Shown piece after piece: positions 1 through 5,707 of a stretch of 7,744 nt of DNA (positions are counted from its first letter, which is position 1; each line of letters begins with the position of its first letter). The translations under genes and the position numbers were made by a program. The DNA is from Comamonadaceae bacterium (GTDB lineage: Bacteria > Pseudomonadota > Gammaproteobacteria > Burkholderiales > Burkholderiaceae_C), in assembly GCA_947371775.1 (NCBI GenBank), contig CANBQX010000093.1, positions 1-7,744 on the forward strand. The letters are read 5' to 3'. Below the pieces are notes generated by a model. The model saw only the letters and a list, made by a program, of their open reading frames with translations. It was not told where the DNA came from and did no database searches.

Positions 1-114
1 GACCGCGAGTTTTTCAGTGCCATTCGCGAAGGCCGCGAGCCCAACGCCAGCGTGGCCCAGGTGCTGCCCTGCTACCAGGTGCTGCACAACTTGGAACAAC
101 AGTTACAGGGCTGA
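1..114 (+). CDS. C-terminal fragment of a probable Gfo/Idh/MocA-family NAD(P)-dependent oxidoreductase (5' end outside window)
   Basis: Frame 1 is open from the first base and ends at TGA 112-114, giving 37 residues. The segment with Phe-Phe, then Ala-Ile-Arg-Glu-Gly-Arg-Glu-Pro-Asn-Ala, and then a Val-Ala-Gln-Val-Leu-Pro stretch followed by a Leu-Glu-Gln-Gln-Leu helix, matches the usual C-terminus of Gfo/Idh/MocA dehydrogenases, where the 'REG-REP-xAS' loop precedes the last helix. These enzymes oxidise or reduce sugars and related alcohols in the cytoplasm with NAD(P). The Rossmann domain and catalytic residues lie outside the window, so the substrate cannot be read and the family call rests on a short tail. 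The next gene starts 62 bp downstream from its own signals, so the two are probably not one tight operon. Confidence 0.7.
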   Translation, partial: DREFFSAIREGREPNASVAQVLPCYQVLHNLEQQLQG

Positions 115-148
115 ATGCTCCGTGCGCGGGCAGGCGCGGTTTCTGAAC

Positions 149-154
149 CACAAT
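149..154 (+). promoter_or_regulatory. Candidate -10 element CACAAT of rmuC
   Basis: CACAAT matches the sigma-70 -10 consensus at four of six positions. Transcription would start near 161, just before the Shine-Dalgarno at 163-168. The same hexamer, or GACAAT, lies upstream of four other genes in this window. I see no convincing -35 box at 16-18 bp, so this is inference from recurrence. Confidence 0.4.
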
Positions 155-162
155 GCGTCTTT

Positions 163-168
163 GGAGGG
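163..168 (+). promoter_or_regulatory. Shine-Dalgarno GGAGGG that selects the rmuC GTG start
   Basis: GGAGGG lies 8 bases before GTG 177, a near-ideal distance. The upstream in-frame ATG at 153 has no such site and overlaps the candidate -10 hexamer, so this site decides the start. Confidence 0.75.
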
Positions 169-176
169 CGCTTGCC

Positions 177-1601
177 GTGAGTGATGTGATCTTGTTTGCA
201 ATCGTGGGTTTGCTGCTGCTCAATGCAGCACTGGTGCTGTGGATGGCGTTTCGGCGCAAGGACGGTGGGGCGATGTCTGCCGCCCAAGCACACGCAGAGC
301 TGTTGCAAGTGCTGCAAACCAATGCCGACCGTTTGGACCGCATGGAGCGCGAGTTGCGCCGTGAAATGAGCGAGGCCGCCCGCGACGGTCGCCAGGAATC
401 TGCCCAAAACCTGGCCACCTTTCAGCAAACGCTGACGCAACAAAGCGCCGAAGCCACCCGCACCCAAAACACGCAAATCGACGCCTTTGGCCTGCAACTG
501 GCGGGGCTGCAAAAGTCTTTGTCCGACACCCTGAGCACCCAGCTCAGCACCTTGAGCGAGTCCAACGCCCGGCGCATTGCCGAACTCAGCGAAACCAGCG
601 CCCGCACCCTGGCCGAGGTGCGCAAGACCCTGGACGCCCAGCTGGCCCAGCTGCAAACCACCAACGCGGCCAAGCTCGATGAGATGCGTGCCACCGTGGA
701 TGAGAAGCTGCAAACCACGCTGCAGGCGCGCCTGGGCGCGGGCTTTAAGCAAGTGGCCGACCAGCTTGAGCAAGTGCACAAGGGCCTGGGAGAAATGCAA
801 ACCCTGGCCCAGGGCGTGGGCGACTTGAAGCATTTGCTGAGCAACGTCAAAACCCGGGGCATTTTTGGCGAGGCGCAGTTGGCGTCCTTGTTGGAACAGG
901 TGTTTGTGGGCGACCAGTACGCGGCGCAGGTGGCGACACGGCCCGGCAGCAAAAACGTGGTCGACTTTGCCATCAAGCTGCCCGGCAAGTCCGAAGACGG
1001 CGCGCCCTTGTGGCTGCCGATTGACGCCAAATTTCCCAACGAAGACTACGAGCGGCTGCTGGACGCGCAGGGCAGGGCGCATGCGGCCGATGCCGCCGAC
1101 GCAGGCAAGGCGCTGGAGCTGCGCATCCGGCTGGAAGCCAAATCGATTGCGGAGAAATACGTGGAGCCGCCGTACACCACCGACTTCGCCATTTTGTTTT
1201 TGCCCACCGAAGGCCTGTACGCCGAAGTTTTGCGCCGCCCCGGCTTGATGGAGGCACTCCAGCGCGAGCACCGGGTGACGCTTGCAGGGCCCACGACCTT
1301 GCTGGCCATGCTGAGCTCGCTGCAAATGGGCTTTCGCACCCTGGCTTTGGAAAAACGCTCCAGCGAGGTGTGGCAGGTGCTGGGTGCCGTCAAGACCGAG
1401 TTTGGCAAGTTTGGCGACGTGCTGTCCAAGGTCAAGTCGCAAACCCAGACCGTGCTCAACACGCTGGACGGTGCCGAAGTGCGCAGCCGCGCCATGGGCC
1501 GTGCGCTCAAGAAAGTGGAAAGCTTGCCCGAGCACCAGGCAGCGGCGCTCATCCCCCAAGACAAAGACTTTGACAGCGACGCCTCGTCGCCCTTGGTGTG
1601 A
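177..1601 (+). CDS. rmuC: DNA recombination protein RmuC
   Basis: RmuC is a membrane-anchored protein that limits inversions and other rearrangements at short inverted repeats; a nuclease role has been proposed from its fold. From GTG 177 the product is 474 residues, within the family's normal range. Residues about 4-23 form one hydrophobic anchor ending in Arg-Arg-Lys, so the bulk faces the cytoplasm. Residues about 35-210 are long alternating-charge and Gln/Leu-rich helix, a coiled coil. The RmuC domain follows, with conserved GIFGE at 228-232, the Pro-Ile-Asp-Ala-Lys-Phe-Pro motif around 281-287 and a Tyr-Val-Glu-Pro-Pro-Tyr segment near 328. GTG 177 is preferred over ATG 153 because it has a perfectly spaced GGAGGG and because 153 falls in the putative -10. 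The stop overlaps the start of the MFS gene. Family identity is near certain; the exact start is inferred. Confidence 0.93.
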   Translation: MSDVILFAIVGLLLLNAALVLWMAFRRKDGGAMSAAQAHAELLQVLQTNADRLDRMERELRREMSEAARDGRQESAQNLATFQQTLTQQSAEATRTQNTQIDAFGLQLAGLQKSLSDTLSTQLSTLSESNARRIAELSETSARTLAEVRKTLDAQLAQLQTTNAAKLDEMRATVDEKLQTTLQARLGAGFKQVADQLEQVHKGLGEMQTLAQGVGDLKHLLSNVKTRGIFGEAQLASLLEQVFVGDQYAAQVATRPGSKNVVDFAIKLPGKSEDGAPLWLPIDAKFPNEDYERLLDAQGRAHAADAADAGKALELRIRLEAKSIAEKYVEPPYTTDFAILFLPTEGLYAEVLRRPGLMEALQREHRVTLAGPTTLLAMLSSLQMGFRTLALEKRSSEVWQVLGAVKTEFGKFGDVLSKVKSQTQTVLNTLDGAEVRSRAMGRALKKVESLPEHQAAALIPQDKDFDSDASSPLV

Positions 1602-2809
1602 ACCTTTCAGAGCCGCAGGCCGCTGACGCGGACCTGGCACGCGCCTGGGCGCTGCTGCGCCTGATCTGCGGCCACATTTGCCTGCATGCCAGCATGGCGG
1701 GCATGCGTTTGGCGACTCCTTTGTTGGCGCTGCGGCTGGGGCACAGCGCAGTGCATGTGGGCTTTTTGCTCGCCTTGTTTTCGCTCAGCCAGGTGTTTTT
1801 GGCCTTGCCCGCGGGGCGATTTGCCGACCGGCATGGCTTGCGGCGACCGGTGGGCCTGGGCGTCGTGGTGGCCATGGTCGGAGCCCTTTTGTCCTTGCTG
1901 TTTCCCCTGTTTGCGGTGATGTGCCTGAGCGCCTTGTGCATGGGTGCGGCCACCGGTGCGGCCTCGATTGCCTTGCAGCGCCACGTGGGGCGCGCCGCGC
2001 GCGACAGCACCGAGCTCAAGCGGGTCTTCAGCTGGCTGGCCATTGGCCCTGCGGTTTCCAATTTTGTCGGGCCGGTGAGTGCAGGCTTGTTGATTGACCA
2101 TGGTGCGACGGTGCTGGGCGATGCGGTGGCCTTCGCTGGATTTCGCTCGGCGTTCTTGTGCATGGCGTTGCTGCCACTGGTGTGCTGGGCCTTTATCCGG
2201 GGTACGCAAGAACTGCCGCCGGTGGCGCCTGAGGCCCACGGCGCTGCGCCGTCGGCCTGGGCTTTGCTGCGCGAGCCGGCCATGCGCCAGCTGTTGCTGG
2301 TGAACTGGATTCTTTCTTCGTGCTGGGATGTGCATACCTTTGTCGTGCCCATCCTGGGCCATGAACGCGCCTTCAGCGCCTCGGTCATCGGCACAATTTT
2401 GGGGGGCTTTGCCATTGCCGCCGCTGCAGTGCGCCTGGCCATGCCGCTGGTGGCGGCGCACCTGAAAGAGTGGGTGGTGCTGACCTGCGCCATGTTGGTA
2501 ACGGCTGCCCTGTTTGCCATCTACCCCTTCACCCAGTCGGCGTGGGCCATGGGGGCCTGCTCGGTGTGCCTGGGCTTGTCGCTGGGCTCGGTGCAGCCCA
2601 TGATCATGAGCACCTTGCACCAAATCACGCCCCACGCCCAACACGGTCAGGCGCTGGGCTTGCGGCTGATGGCCATCAACTTCTCCAGCGTGGTCATGCC
2701 CTTGCTGTTTGGCACGGCCGGAGCGGTCGTGGGGGTATCCGTGGTGTTTTGGACGGTGGGCAGCGTGGTGGCATTGGGCGCACGTGCGGCCTGGCGGCTG
2801 CGGGCGTAA
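1598..2809 (+). CDS. MFS transporter (12 membrane segments, substrate unknown)
   Basis: The 403-residue product has about twelve hydrophobic segments, split into two halves by a hydrophilic loop near 202-228, the standard major facilitator layout. Residues 73-83 (Gly-Arg-Phe-Ala-Asp-Arg-His-Gly-Leu-Arg-Arg) are MFS motif A in the loop after segment 2. Residues 150-163, with Gly-Pro in segment 5, resemble the antiporter-type motif C, which favours proton-driven efflux; that is inference and gives no substrate. The GTG start shares GTGA with the rmuC stop and has no Shine-Dalgarno of its own, so translation is probably coupled to rmuC by reinitiation. The start leaves a short cytoplasmic tail before segment 1, as expected. 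Starts at Met33 or Met36 would cut into segment 1. The gene ends 5 bp from the convergent LOG gene. Confidence 0.85.
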   Translation: MNLSEPQAADADLARAWALLRLICGHICLHASMAGMRLATPLLALRLGHSAVHVGFLLALFSLSQVFLALPAGRFADRHGLRRPVGLGVVVAMVGALLSLLFPLFAVMCLSALCMGAATGAASIALQRHVGRAARDSTELKRVFSWLAIGPAVSNFVGPVSAGLLIDHGATVLGDAVAFAGFRSAFLCMALLPLVCWAFIRGTQELPPVAPEAHGAAPSAWALLREPAMRQLLLVNWILSSCWDVHTFVVPILGHERAFSASVIGTILGGFAIAAAAVRLAMPLVAAHLKEWVVLTCAMLVTAALFAIYPFTQSAWAMGACSVCLGLSLGSVQPMIMSTLHQITPHAQHGQALGLRLMAINFSSVVMPLLFGTAGAVVGVSVVFWTVGSVVALGARAAWRLRA

Positions 2810-2825
2810 ACGGCTCAGAGGCCGC
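2786..2825. repeat. Inverted repeat at the convergent MFS/LOG junction, possible weak bidirectional terminator
   Basis: GCGGCCT (2786-2792) is repeated in reverse complement as AGGCCGC (2819-2825), bracketing both stop codons with 26 bases between the arms. It could form a hairpin on either transcript, but there is no T-tract on either side. It lies largely in coding sequence, so it may be chance in GC-rich DNA. Confidence 0.3.
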
Positions 2826-3687
2826 CTGAATCCAAGCCGTAATAGCTGCGAATCGTGTCCCAGGCCTCTTGGGGTGTGTCGCAAAAGCTCAGCAAATCCA
2901 GGTCCTGGCGGTTCACCGTGCCGACCTCCACCATCAGCTCAAAGTTCACCAGCTTTTTCCAATAGTCGCTGCCGAACAAAATGATGGGCACCGGCCGCTC
3001 TTTTTGGGTTTGCACCAGTGTGATGATTTCGAACAACTCGTCCATCGTGCCGTAGCCGCCCGGAAACGCGACCAGCGCTTTGGCTCGCATCATGAAATGC
3101 ATTTTGCGCGCCGCAAAATAGTGAAATTCAAAATGCAGTGAGGGCGTCACATAAGGATTGACCGTTTGCTCGTGGGGCAGGGTGATGTTCAGGCCCACAT
3201 TGGGCGCACCCAATTCAAAGGCTCCCCGATTCGCAGCTTCCATCACGCCCGGGCCGCCACCGGTGCAAATGGTGAGTTGCTCGGCTTGGGGTTTGCCCAC
3301 GCTGTATTGGGCGACCAAGCGCGCCAATTGGCGGGAGTGCTCGTACCACACCGCATTGCGCTCGTCGCGCTGTGCGAGCGCCAATGCTTCGGCGTCATTG
3401 CTTTGCCGGGCCATCGTCACGCGGTCGGCCGCCACTTGCGGCGATACAAAGCGCGCGCTGCCAAACACCACGATGGTGTGGGCAATGCCTTGGCGTGTGA
3501 GTTCGAGTTCGGGCTTGAGCATCTCCAGTTCAAAGCGGATGCCACGTGTCTCAGGTCGCAGCAAAAACTCAGGGTCGGCAAATGCCAGTCGGGTGGCGTT
3601 GGCGCCCGTGAGCTCTGGCGGCTTGTGTTTGAATTCGCGCCACTCGTGGGCGACTTGCTGCGGAGACGGTTTTTGGGTGTTGTCCAT
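2815..3687 (-). CDS. LOG-family (TIGR00730-type) nucleotide 5'-monophosphate phosphoribohydrolase
   Basis: The 290-residue product carries the LOG / 'lysine decarboxylase-like' signature: Val-Phe-Gly-Ser-Ala-Arg at 74-79, Gly-Gly-Gly-Pro-Gly-Val-Met-Glu-Ala-Ala-Asn at 143-153, an Ala-Arg-Lys-Met-His segment at 192-197 and Pro-Gly-Gly-Tyr-Gly-Thr-Met-Asp-Glu at 209-217. Members cleave the N-glycosidic bond of nucleoside monophosphates in the cytoplasm. Plant and some bacterial members release cytokinins; others act on AMP and similar purines. Which applies here cannot be told. The roughly 70-residue N-terminal extension before the Rossmann core is longer than in the short plant-type LOGs. ATG 3687 is chosen because the only upstream in-frame start, TTG 3735, lies inside the efp terminator. 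A candidate promoter ends 6 nt before the ATG, and no Shine-Dalgarno is present. Old annotations calling this lysine decarboxylase would be wrong. Confidence 0.9.
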   Translation of the reverse strand: MDNTQKPSPQQVAHEWREFKHKPPELTGANATRLAFADPEFLLRPETRGIRFELEMLKPELELTRQGIAHTIVVFGSARFVSPQVAADRVTMARQSNDAEALALAQRDERNAVWYEHSRQLARLVAQYSVGKPQAEQLTICTGGGPGVMEAANRGAFELGAPNVGLNITLPHEQTVNPYVTPSLHFEFHYFAARKMHFMMRAKALVAFPGGYGTMDELFEIITLVQTQKERPVPIILFGSDYWKKLVNFELMVEVGTVNRQDLDLLSFCDTPQEAWDTIRSYYGLDSGGL

Positions 3688-3693
3688 GCGGGA

Positions 3694-3722
3694 ATTGTCA
3701 GAGATTGGTGGGGCCTTGCGAA
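3694..3722 (-). promoter_or_regulatory. Candidate sigma-70 promoter of the LOG gene
   Basis: Read on the minus strand, TTCGCA (3722-3717; four of six matches to TTGACA), a 17-bp spacer and GACAAT (3699-3694; four of six matches to TATAAT) lie between the efp terminator and the LOG ATG. Only 6 bases separate GACAAT from the ATG, so the transcript would start at or next to the start codon. This is the best-formed two-box promoter in the window. Confidence 0.45.
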
Positions 3723-3756
3723 GACAGAAAAACAAAAAGCTCCCGAAGGAGCTTTT
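3721..3756 (-). terminator. Rho-independent terminator of efp with a TTCG tetraloop
   Basis: On the minus strand a perfect 9-bp stem, AAAAGCTCC (3756-3748) with GGAGCTTTT (3743-3735), closes on the loop TTCG (3747-3744). It is followed by a T-rich run broken by one G, then CTG. Stem, very stable tetraloop and U-tract make a textbook intrinsic terminator 38 bases after the efp stop. It separates efp from LOG transcription. Confidence 0.9.
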
Positions 3757-3766
3757 CGCTGGTCTA

Positions 3767-3782
3767 GCCCTGAAGGCAGGGC
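3767..3782 (-). repeat. Small hairpin between the efp stop and its terminator
   Basis: GCCCTG (3767-3772) and CAGGGC (3777-3782) are perfect reverse complements around a 4-base loop. It lies in the efp 3' untranslated region, 10 bases upstream of the terminator stem, so the transcript would end in two tandem hairpins. No T-tract follows this one, so it is not a terminator by itself. Confidence 0.5.
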
Positions 3783-3794
3783 GGCAAGGATGTC

Positions 3795-4349
3795 TTAGAC
3801 GCGCTTGCGGTATTCGCCGGTGCGGGTGTCGATTTCAACCTTGTCACCTTGGGCCACGAAGATTGGCACACCGATTTCAAAGCCAGTGGCAATCTTGGCG
3901 GGCTTGAGCACTTTGCCGGAGGTGTCGCCTTTGACAGCGGGCTCGGTCCAGGTGATCTCACGCACCACGCTGGTGGGCAATTCCACAGAGATGGCTTTGC
4001 CTTCGTAGAACACCACTTCAACGGCCATGCCGTCTTCGAGGTAGTTCAGCGAGTCGCCCATGTTTTCGGCCTCGACTTCGTACTGGTTGAACTCTTCGTC
4101 CATGCAAACATACATGGGGTCTGCGAAGTAGGAATAGGTGCAATCCTTTTTGTCCAAAATCACCTGGTCCATCTTGTCGTCGGCCTTGAACACGACTTCG
4201 GTACCGAAGTTGGCGATCAGGCTTTTGAGCTTCATGCGCACGGTGGCGGAGTTGCGGCCGCCACGGCTGTATTCGGTTTTCAAGACGACCATGGGGTCCT
4301 TGCCGTGCATGATGACGTTACCGGCGCGAATTTCTTGTGCAATTTTCAT
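3795..4349 (-). CDS. efp: Elongation factor P, arginine-type (rhamnosylated class)
   Basis: EF-P enters the ribosomal E site and speeds peptide bond formation at consecutive prolines. The product is 184 residues, close to the usual bacterial length, with the N-terminal KOW-like domain, the central OB domain (Gly-Asp-Ser-Leu-Asn-Tyr near 97-102) and the C-terminal OB domain ending in the Thr-Arg-Thr-Gly-Glu-Tyr-Arg motif. The domain I loop reads Ser-Arg-Gly-Gly-Arg-Asn-Ser, which puts Arg at position 32. Beta- and some gammaproteobacterial EF-Ps carry Arg32, which is modified with rhamnose by EarP, instead of the Lys34 that EpmA lysylates in E. coli. The neighbouring earP fits this exactly. 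efp lies 105 bp after earP on the same strand and ends in a strong terminator. No Shine-Dalgarno is visible before the ATG. Confidence 0.97.
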   Translation of the reverse strand: MKIAQEIRAGNVIMHGKDPMVVLKTEYSRGGRNSATVRMKLKSLIANFGTEVVFKADDKMDQVILDKKDCTYSYFADPMYVCMDEEFNQYEVEAENMGDSLNYLEDGMAVEVVFYEGKAISVELPTSVVREITWTEPAVKGDTSGKVLKPAKIATGFEIGVPIFVAQGDKVEIDTRTGEYRKRV

Positions 4350-4388
4350 AATGGGTAGAAGGGAATTGGATCCCGGTCTGCGGGTTAG

Positions 4389-4403
4389 GCCGCGTGGTGC
4401 GGC
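4389..4403 (-). repeat. Small GC hairpin in the efp leader
   Basis: GCCGC (4389-4393) and GCGGC (4399-4403) are reverse complements around a 5-base loop, in the 105-bp gap between earP and efp. If efp is transcribed from upstream of this point, the hairpin is part of its 5' leader. Five GC pairs alone are weak evidence in GC-rich DNA. Confidence 0.3.
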
Positions 4404-4413
4404 GGGGCAAGCG

Positions 4414-4423
4414 TTGCGCGCAA
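4414..4423. repeat. Perfect palindrome TTGCGCGCAA upstream of efp
   Basis: This ten-base exact palindrome lies 65 bp before the efp ATG, in the earP-efp gap. A dimeric regulator could bind such a site, but I recognise no specific operator, and alternating GC palindromes arise easily by chance here. Confidence 0.3.
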
Positions 4424-4451
4424 AAGGCGCTCAAAAGCTGCAAAGCCTCTG

Positions 4452-4457
4452 ATTTTA
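4452..4457 (-). promoter_or_regulatory. Candidate -10 element TAAAAT for efp, overlapping the earP stop codon
   Basis: Read on the minus strand, TAAAAT matches TATAAT at five of six positions and its first three bases are the earP stop. Transcription would begin near 4445 and leave a leader of about 95 nt. I find no good -35 box at 15-18 bp, so efp may instead be read from the earP promoter, or from both. Confidence 0.25.
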
Positions 4458-5648
4458 TCGTGTTTTCGGGGCTTGCCCGGCGCAGGGCACTGCCTGCACA
4501 AATGCGCACAGCTGGCTTACCAGGTCAGCCTGCCGGACCATTTGCAGTCCCATGCCATCGGCCCAAGCCTGCCAGGCCTGCGACGCGGACTTGGGTTCGC
4601 CCAAAGGCAGCGGGGATGCGACGTCGGAATTTCCGAACCCATTCCAATGCCCATACCAGTCCCGCACCGGGGCGGGAGCGTCCGTGACGTCCAGAAAGGC
4701 GGCGAGCTTGGCACGGTGTGCACCGTCTTGCTGCGGGTAAATTTGCCAGACAAAAGGGCGACCGGCCCACAAGGCGCGCACCAAGGAGTCTTCGCCTCGC
4801 ACAAAATTCAGGTCGCTGATCCAGAGCAGGTGGTCAAACTGCGTTTGGCTGAGCAGTGGCAGGGAGGTGATGCGCAAGGGGTCGCTTGCGTGTGGGCACT
4901 GCGCCAAAGCGGCTTGGACGGCACTTTGCGCCTGCCCGTGGGTGACCAGTAAGTGGACGCGCGTCTTCACGCCGCGCAATCGATCCAGCAGCGCTGCCAC
5001 GGGTGCGTTGGCATAACAGAACAAACTCACCAAGGCTTCGCCGTGGTCTGCCACGCCCAGCTTATTGAAAAAGGCCACTCGTTCGCTGCTGCCAAAGGCA
5101 TATCGCTGCGCCAACAGATCAGGCTCGCGCAGCAAGCCCCCTGTGCGCGGCGTGAAGCCGGGATAGAAAAAATGCTTGGTCCATCCTTTGGCCGCGCCGG
5201 ACATGAGTGGCGATGGCAGGCCGTGGCTGCGTTCCACAAAATCTTCGGCGCTGAGGTATTCCAGGTTGATCCACACCGGCGGCGCGTCCTGTGCGCGGGC
5301 CCGCGATGCGACAAATGCCTCGGGCAACTCGCAACCAAAGCCTTCCACCCACACCTGGGCAGGCACCAAGGTGGACAACAGCTGCACGTCGCTCGCCGCA
5401 TCCCACGGATGCACGCTGATTCCGGGCCAGCGGCCCTCGAGCGCGCCCGGTGCCATCCAGGGCAGGGCTTGCGCGTCATCGAGCCACAAGCGCACGGTAT
5501 GGCCCCGTGCGGCCAGGTCAGCGGCTAAGCGCCAGCACACGCCAATGTCGCCAAAGTTGTCAATCACCCGGCAAAAAATGTCCCACAGCCAGCCCTGGCC
5601 TGTGGCTTGGCGGTGCGGCCTTGACGGTGGTGTGGAGGATGCTGGCAT
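4455..5648 (-). CDS. earP: EF-P arginine-32 rhamnosyltransferase EarP
   Basis: EarP transfers rhamnose from dTDP-L-rhamnose to Arg32 of EF-P and activates it. The 397-residue product has the family's marks in order: Trp-Asp-Ile-Phe-Cys-Arg-Val-Ile-Asp-Asn-Phe-Gly-Asp-Ile-Gly at 22-36, where the two Asp (30 and 34) correspond to the catalytic pair of studied EarPs; Trp-Ile-Asn-Leu-Glu-Tyr-Leu-Ser at 126-133; and a C-terminal nucleotide-sugar segment at 279-310 with Asn-Phe-Val-Arg-Gly-Glu-Asp-Ser, Glu286 being the conserved glutamate. The fold is GT-B. efp follows 105 bp downstream. ATG 5648 is chosen because GACAAT lies 7 nt before it, as at uvrC, and because it leaves only about 20 Pro/Ser/Thr-rich residues before the conserved core. 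ATG 5681 and GTG 5717 are possible, but the latter overlaps uvrC. No Shine-Dalgarno is seen. Confidence 0.95.
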   Translation of the reverse strand: MPASSTPPSRPHRQATGQGWLWDIFCRVIDNFGDIGVCWRLAADLAARGHTVRLWLDDAQALPWMAPGALEGRWPGISVHPWDAASDVQLLSTLVPAQVWVEGFGCELPEAFVASRARAQDAPPVWINLEYLSAEDFVERSHGLPSPLMSGAAKGWTKHFFYPGFTPRTGGLLREPDLLAQRYAFGSSERVAFFNKLGVADHGEALVSLFCYANAPVAALLDRLRGVKTRVHLLVTHGQAQSAVQAALAQCPHASDPLRITSLPLLSQTQFDHLLWISDLNFVRGEDSLVRALWAGRPFVWQIYPQQDGAHRAKLAAFLDVTDAPAPVRDWYGHWNGFGNSDVASPLPLGEPKSASQAWQAWADGMGLQMVRQADLVSQLCAFVQAVPCAGQAPKTR

Positions 5649-5655
5649 GGTGCGG

Positions 5656-5661
5656 ATTGTC
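5656..5661 (-). promoter_or_regulatory. Candidate -10 element GACAAT of earP
   Basis: On the minus strand GACAAT is followed by exactly 7 bases (CCGCACC) and then the chosen ATG 5648. The layout copies that of uvrC on the other strand. No clear -35 box at 16-18 bp. A start of transcription on the ATG would make a leaderless mRNA. Confidence 0.4.
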
Positions 5662-5694
5662 CACTGCCGCCAATAGGGCATGGGCAAATCGGCT

Positions 5695-5700
5695 GACAAT
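5695..5700 (+). promoter_or_regulatory. Candidate -10 element GACAAT of uvrC
   Basis: GACAAT is followed by 7 bases (ACGCGCC) and ATG 5708. No Shine-Dalgarno lies between. It is the mirror partner of the earP hexamer in the same 59-bp divergent region. No clear -35 box is visible. Confidence 0.4.
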
Positions 5701-5707
5701 ACGCGCC

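Noticed and set aside
72..1640. A 522-codon open frame on the minus strand across the whole of rmuC
   Set aside because: It is antisense to a clearly recognised gene, its product is rich in His, Gln and Gly without any known domain, and such frames arise from GC-biased third codon positions on the coding strand.
1607..2884. A 425-codon minus-strand open frame across the MFS gene
   Set aside because: It is a composition shadow with an Arg/His/Gln-rich product and no motifs. The plus-strand frame has twelve membrane segments and MFS motifs.
3849..4358. A 169-codon plus-strand frame antisense to efp
   Set aside because: Its His/Val/Gly/Phe-rich product mirrors the EF-P codons. EF-P is certain, so this is a shadow.
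4366..4375. GGGATCC-type palindrome upstream of efp as an operator
   Set aside because: Six symmetric bases occur often by chance and no regulator or second half-site supports a function.
5450..5707. An in-frame upstream extension of uvrC of 86 codons
   Set aside because: It runs through the 5' part of earP on the opposite strand, shows no UvrC homology and would bury the earP start. The GIY-YIG domain begins about 20 residues after ATG 5708, as in other UvrC proteins.
5649..5707. A LexA (SOS) box for uvrC
   Set aside because: No CTG-N10-CAG type operator with the AT-rich core is present in the divergent region.
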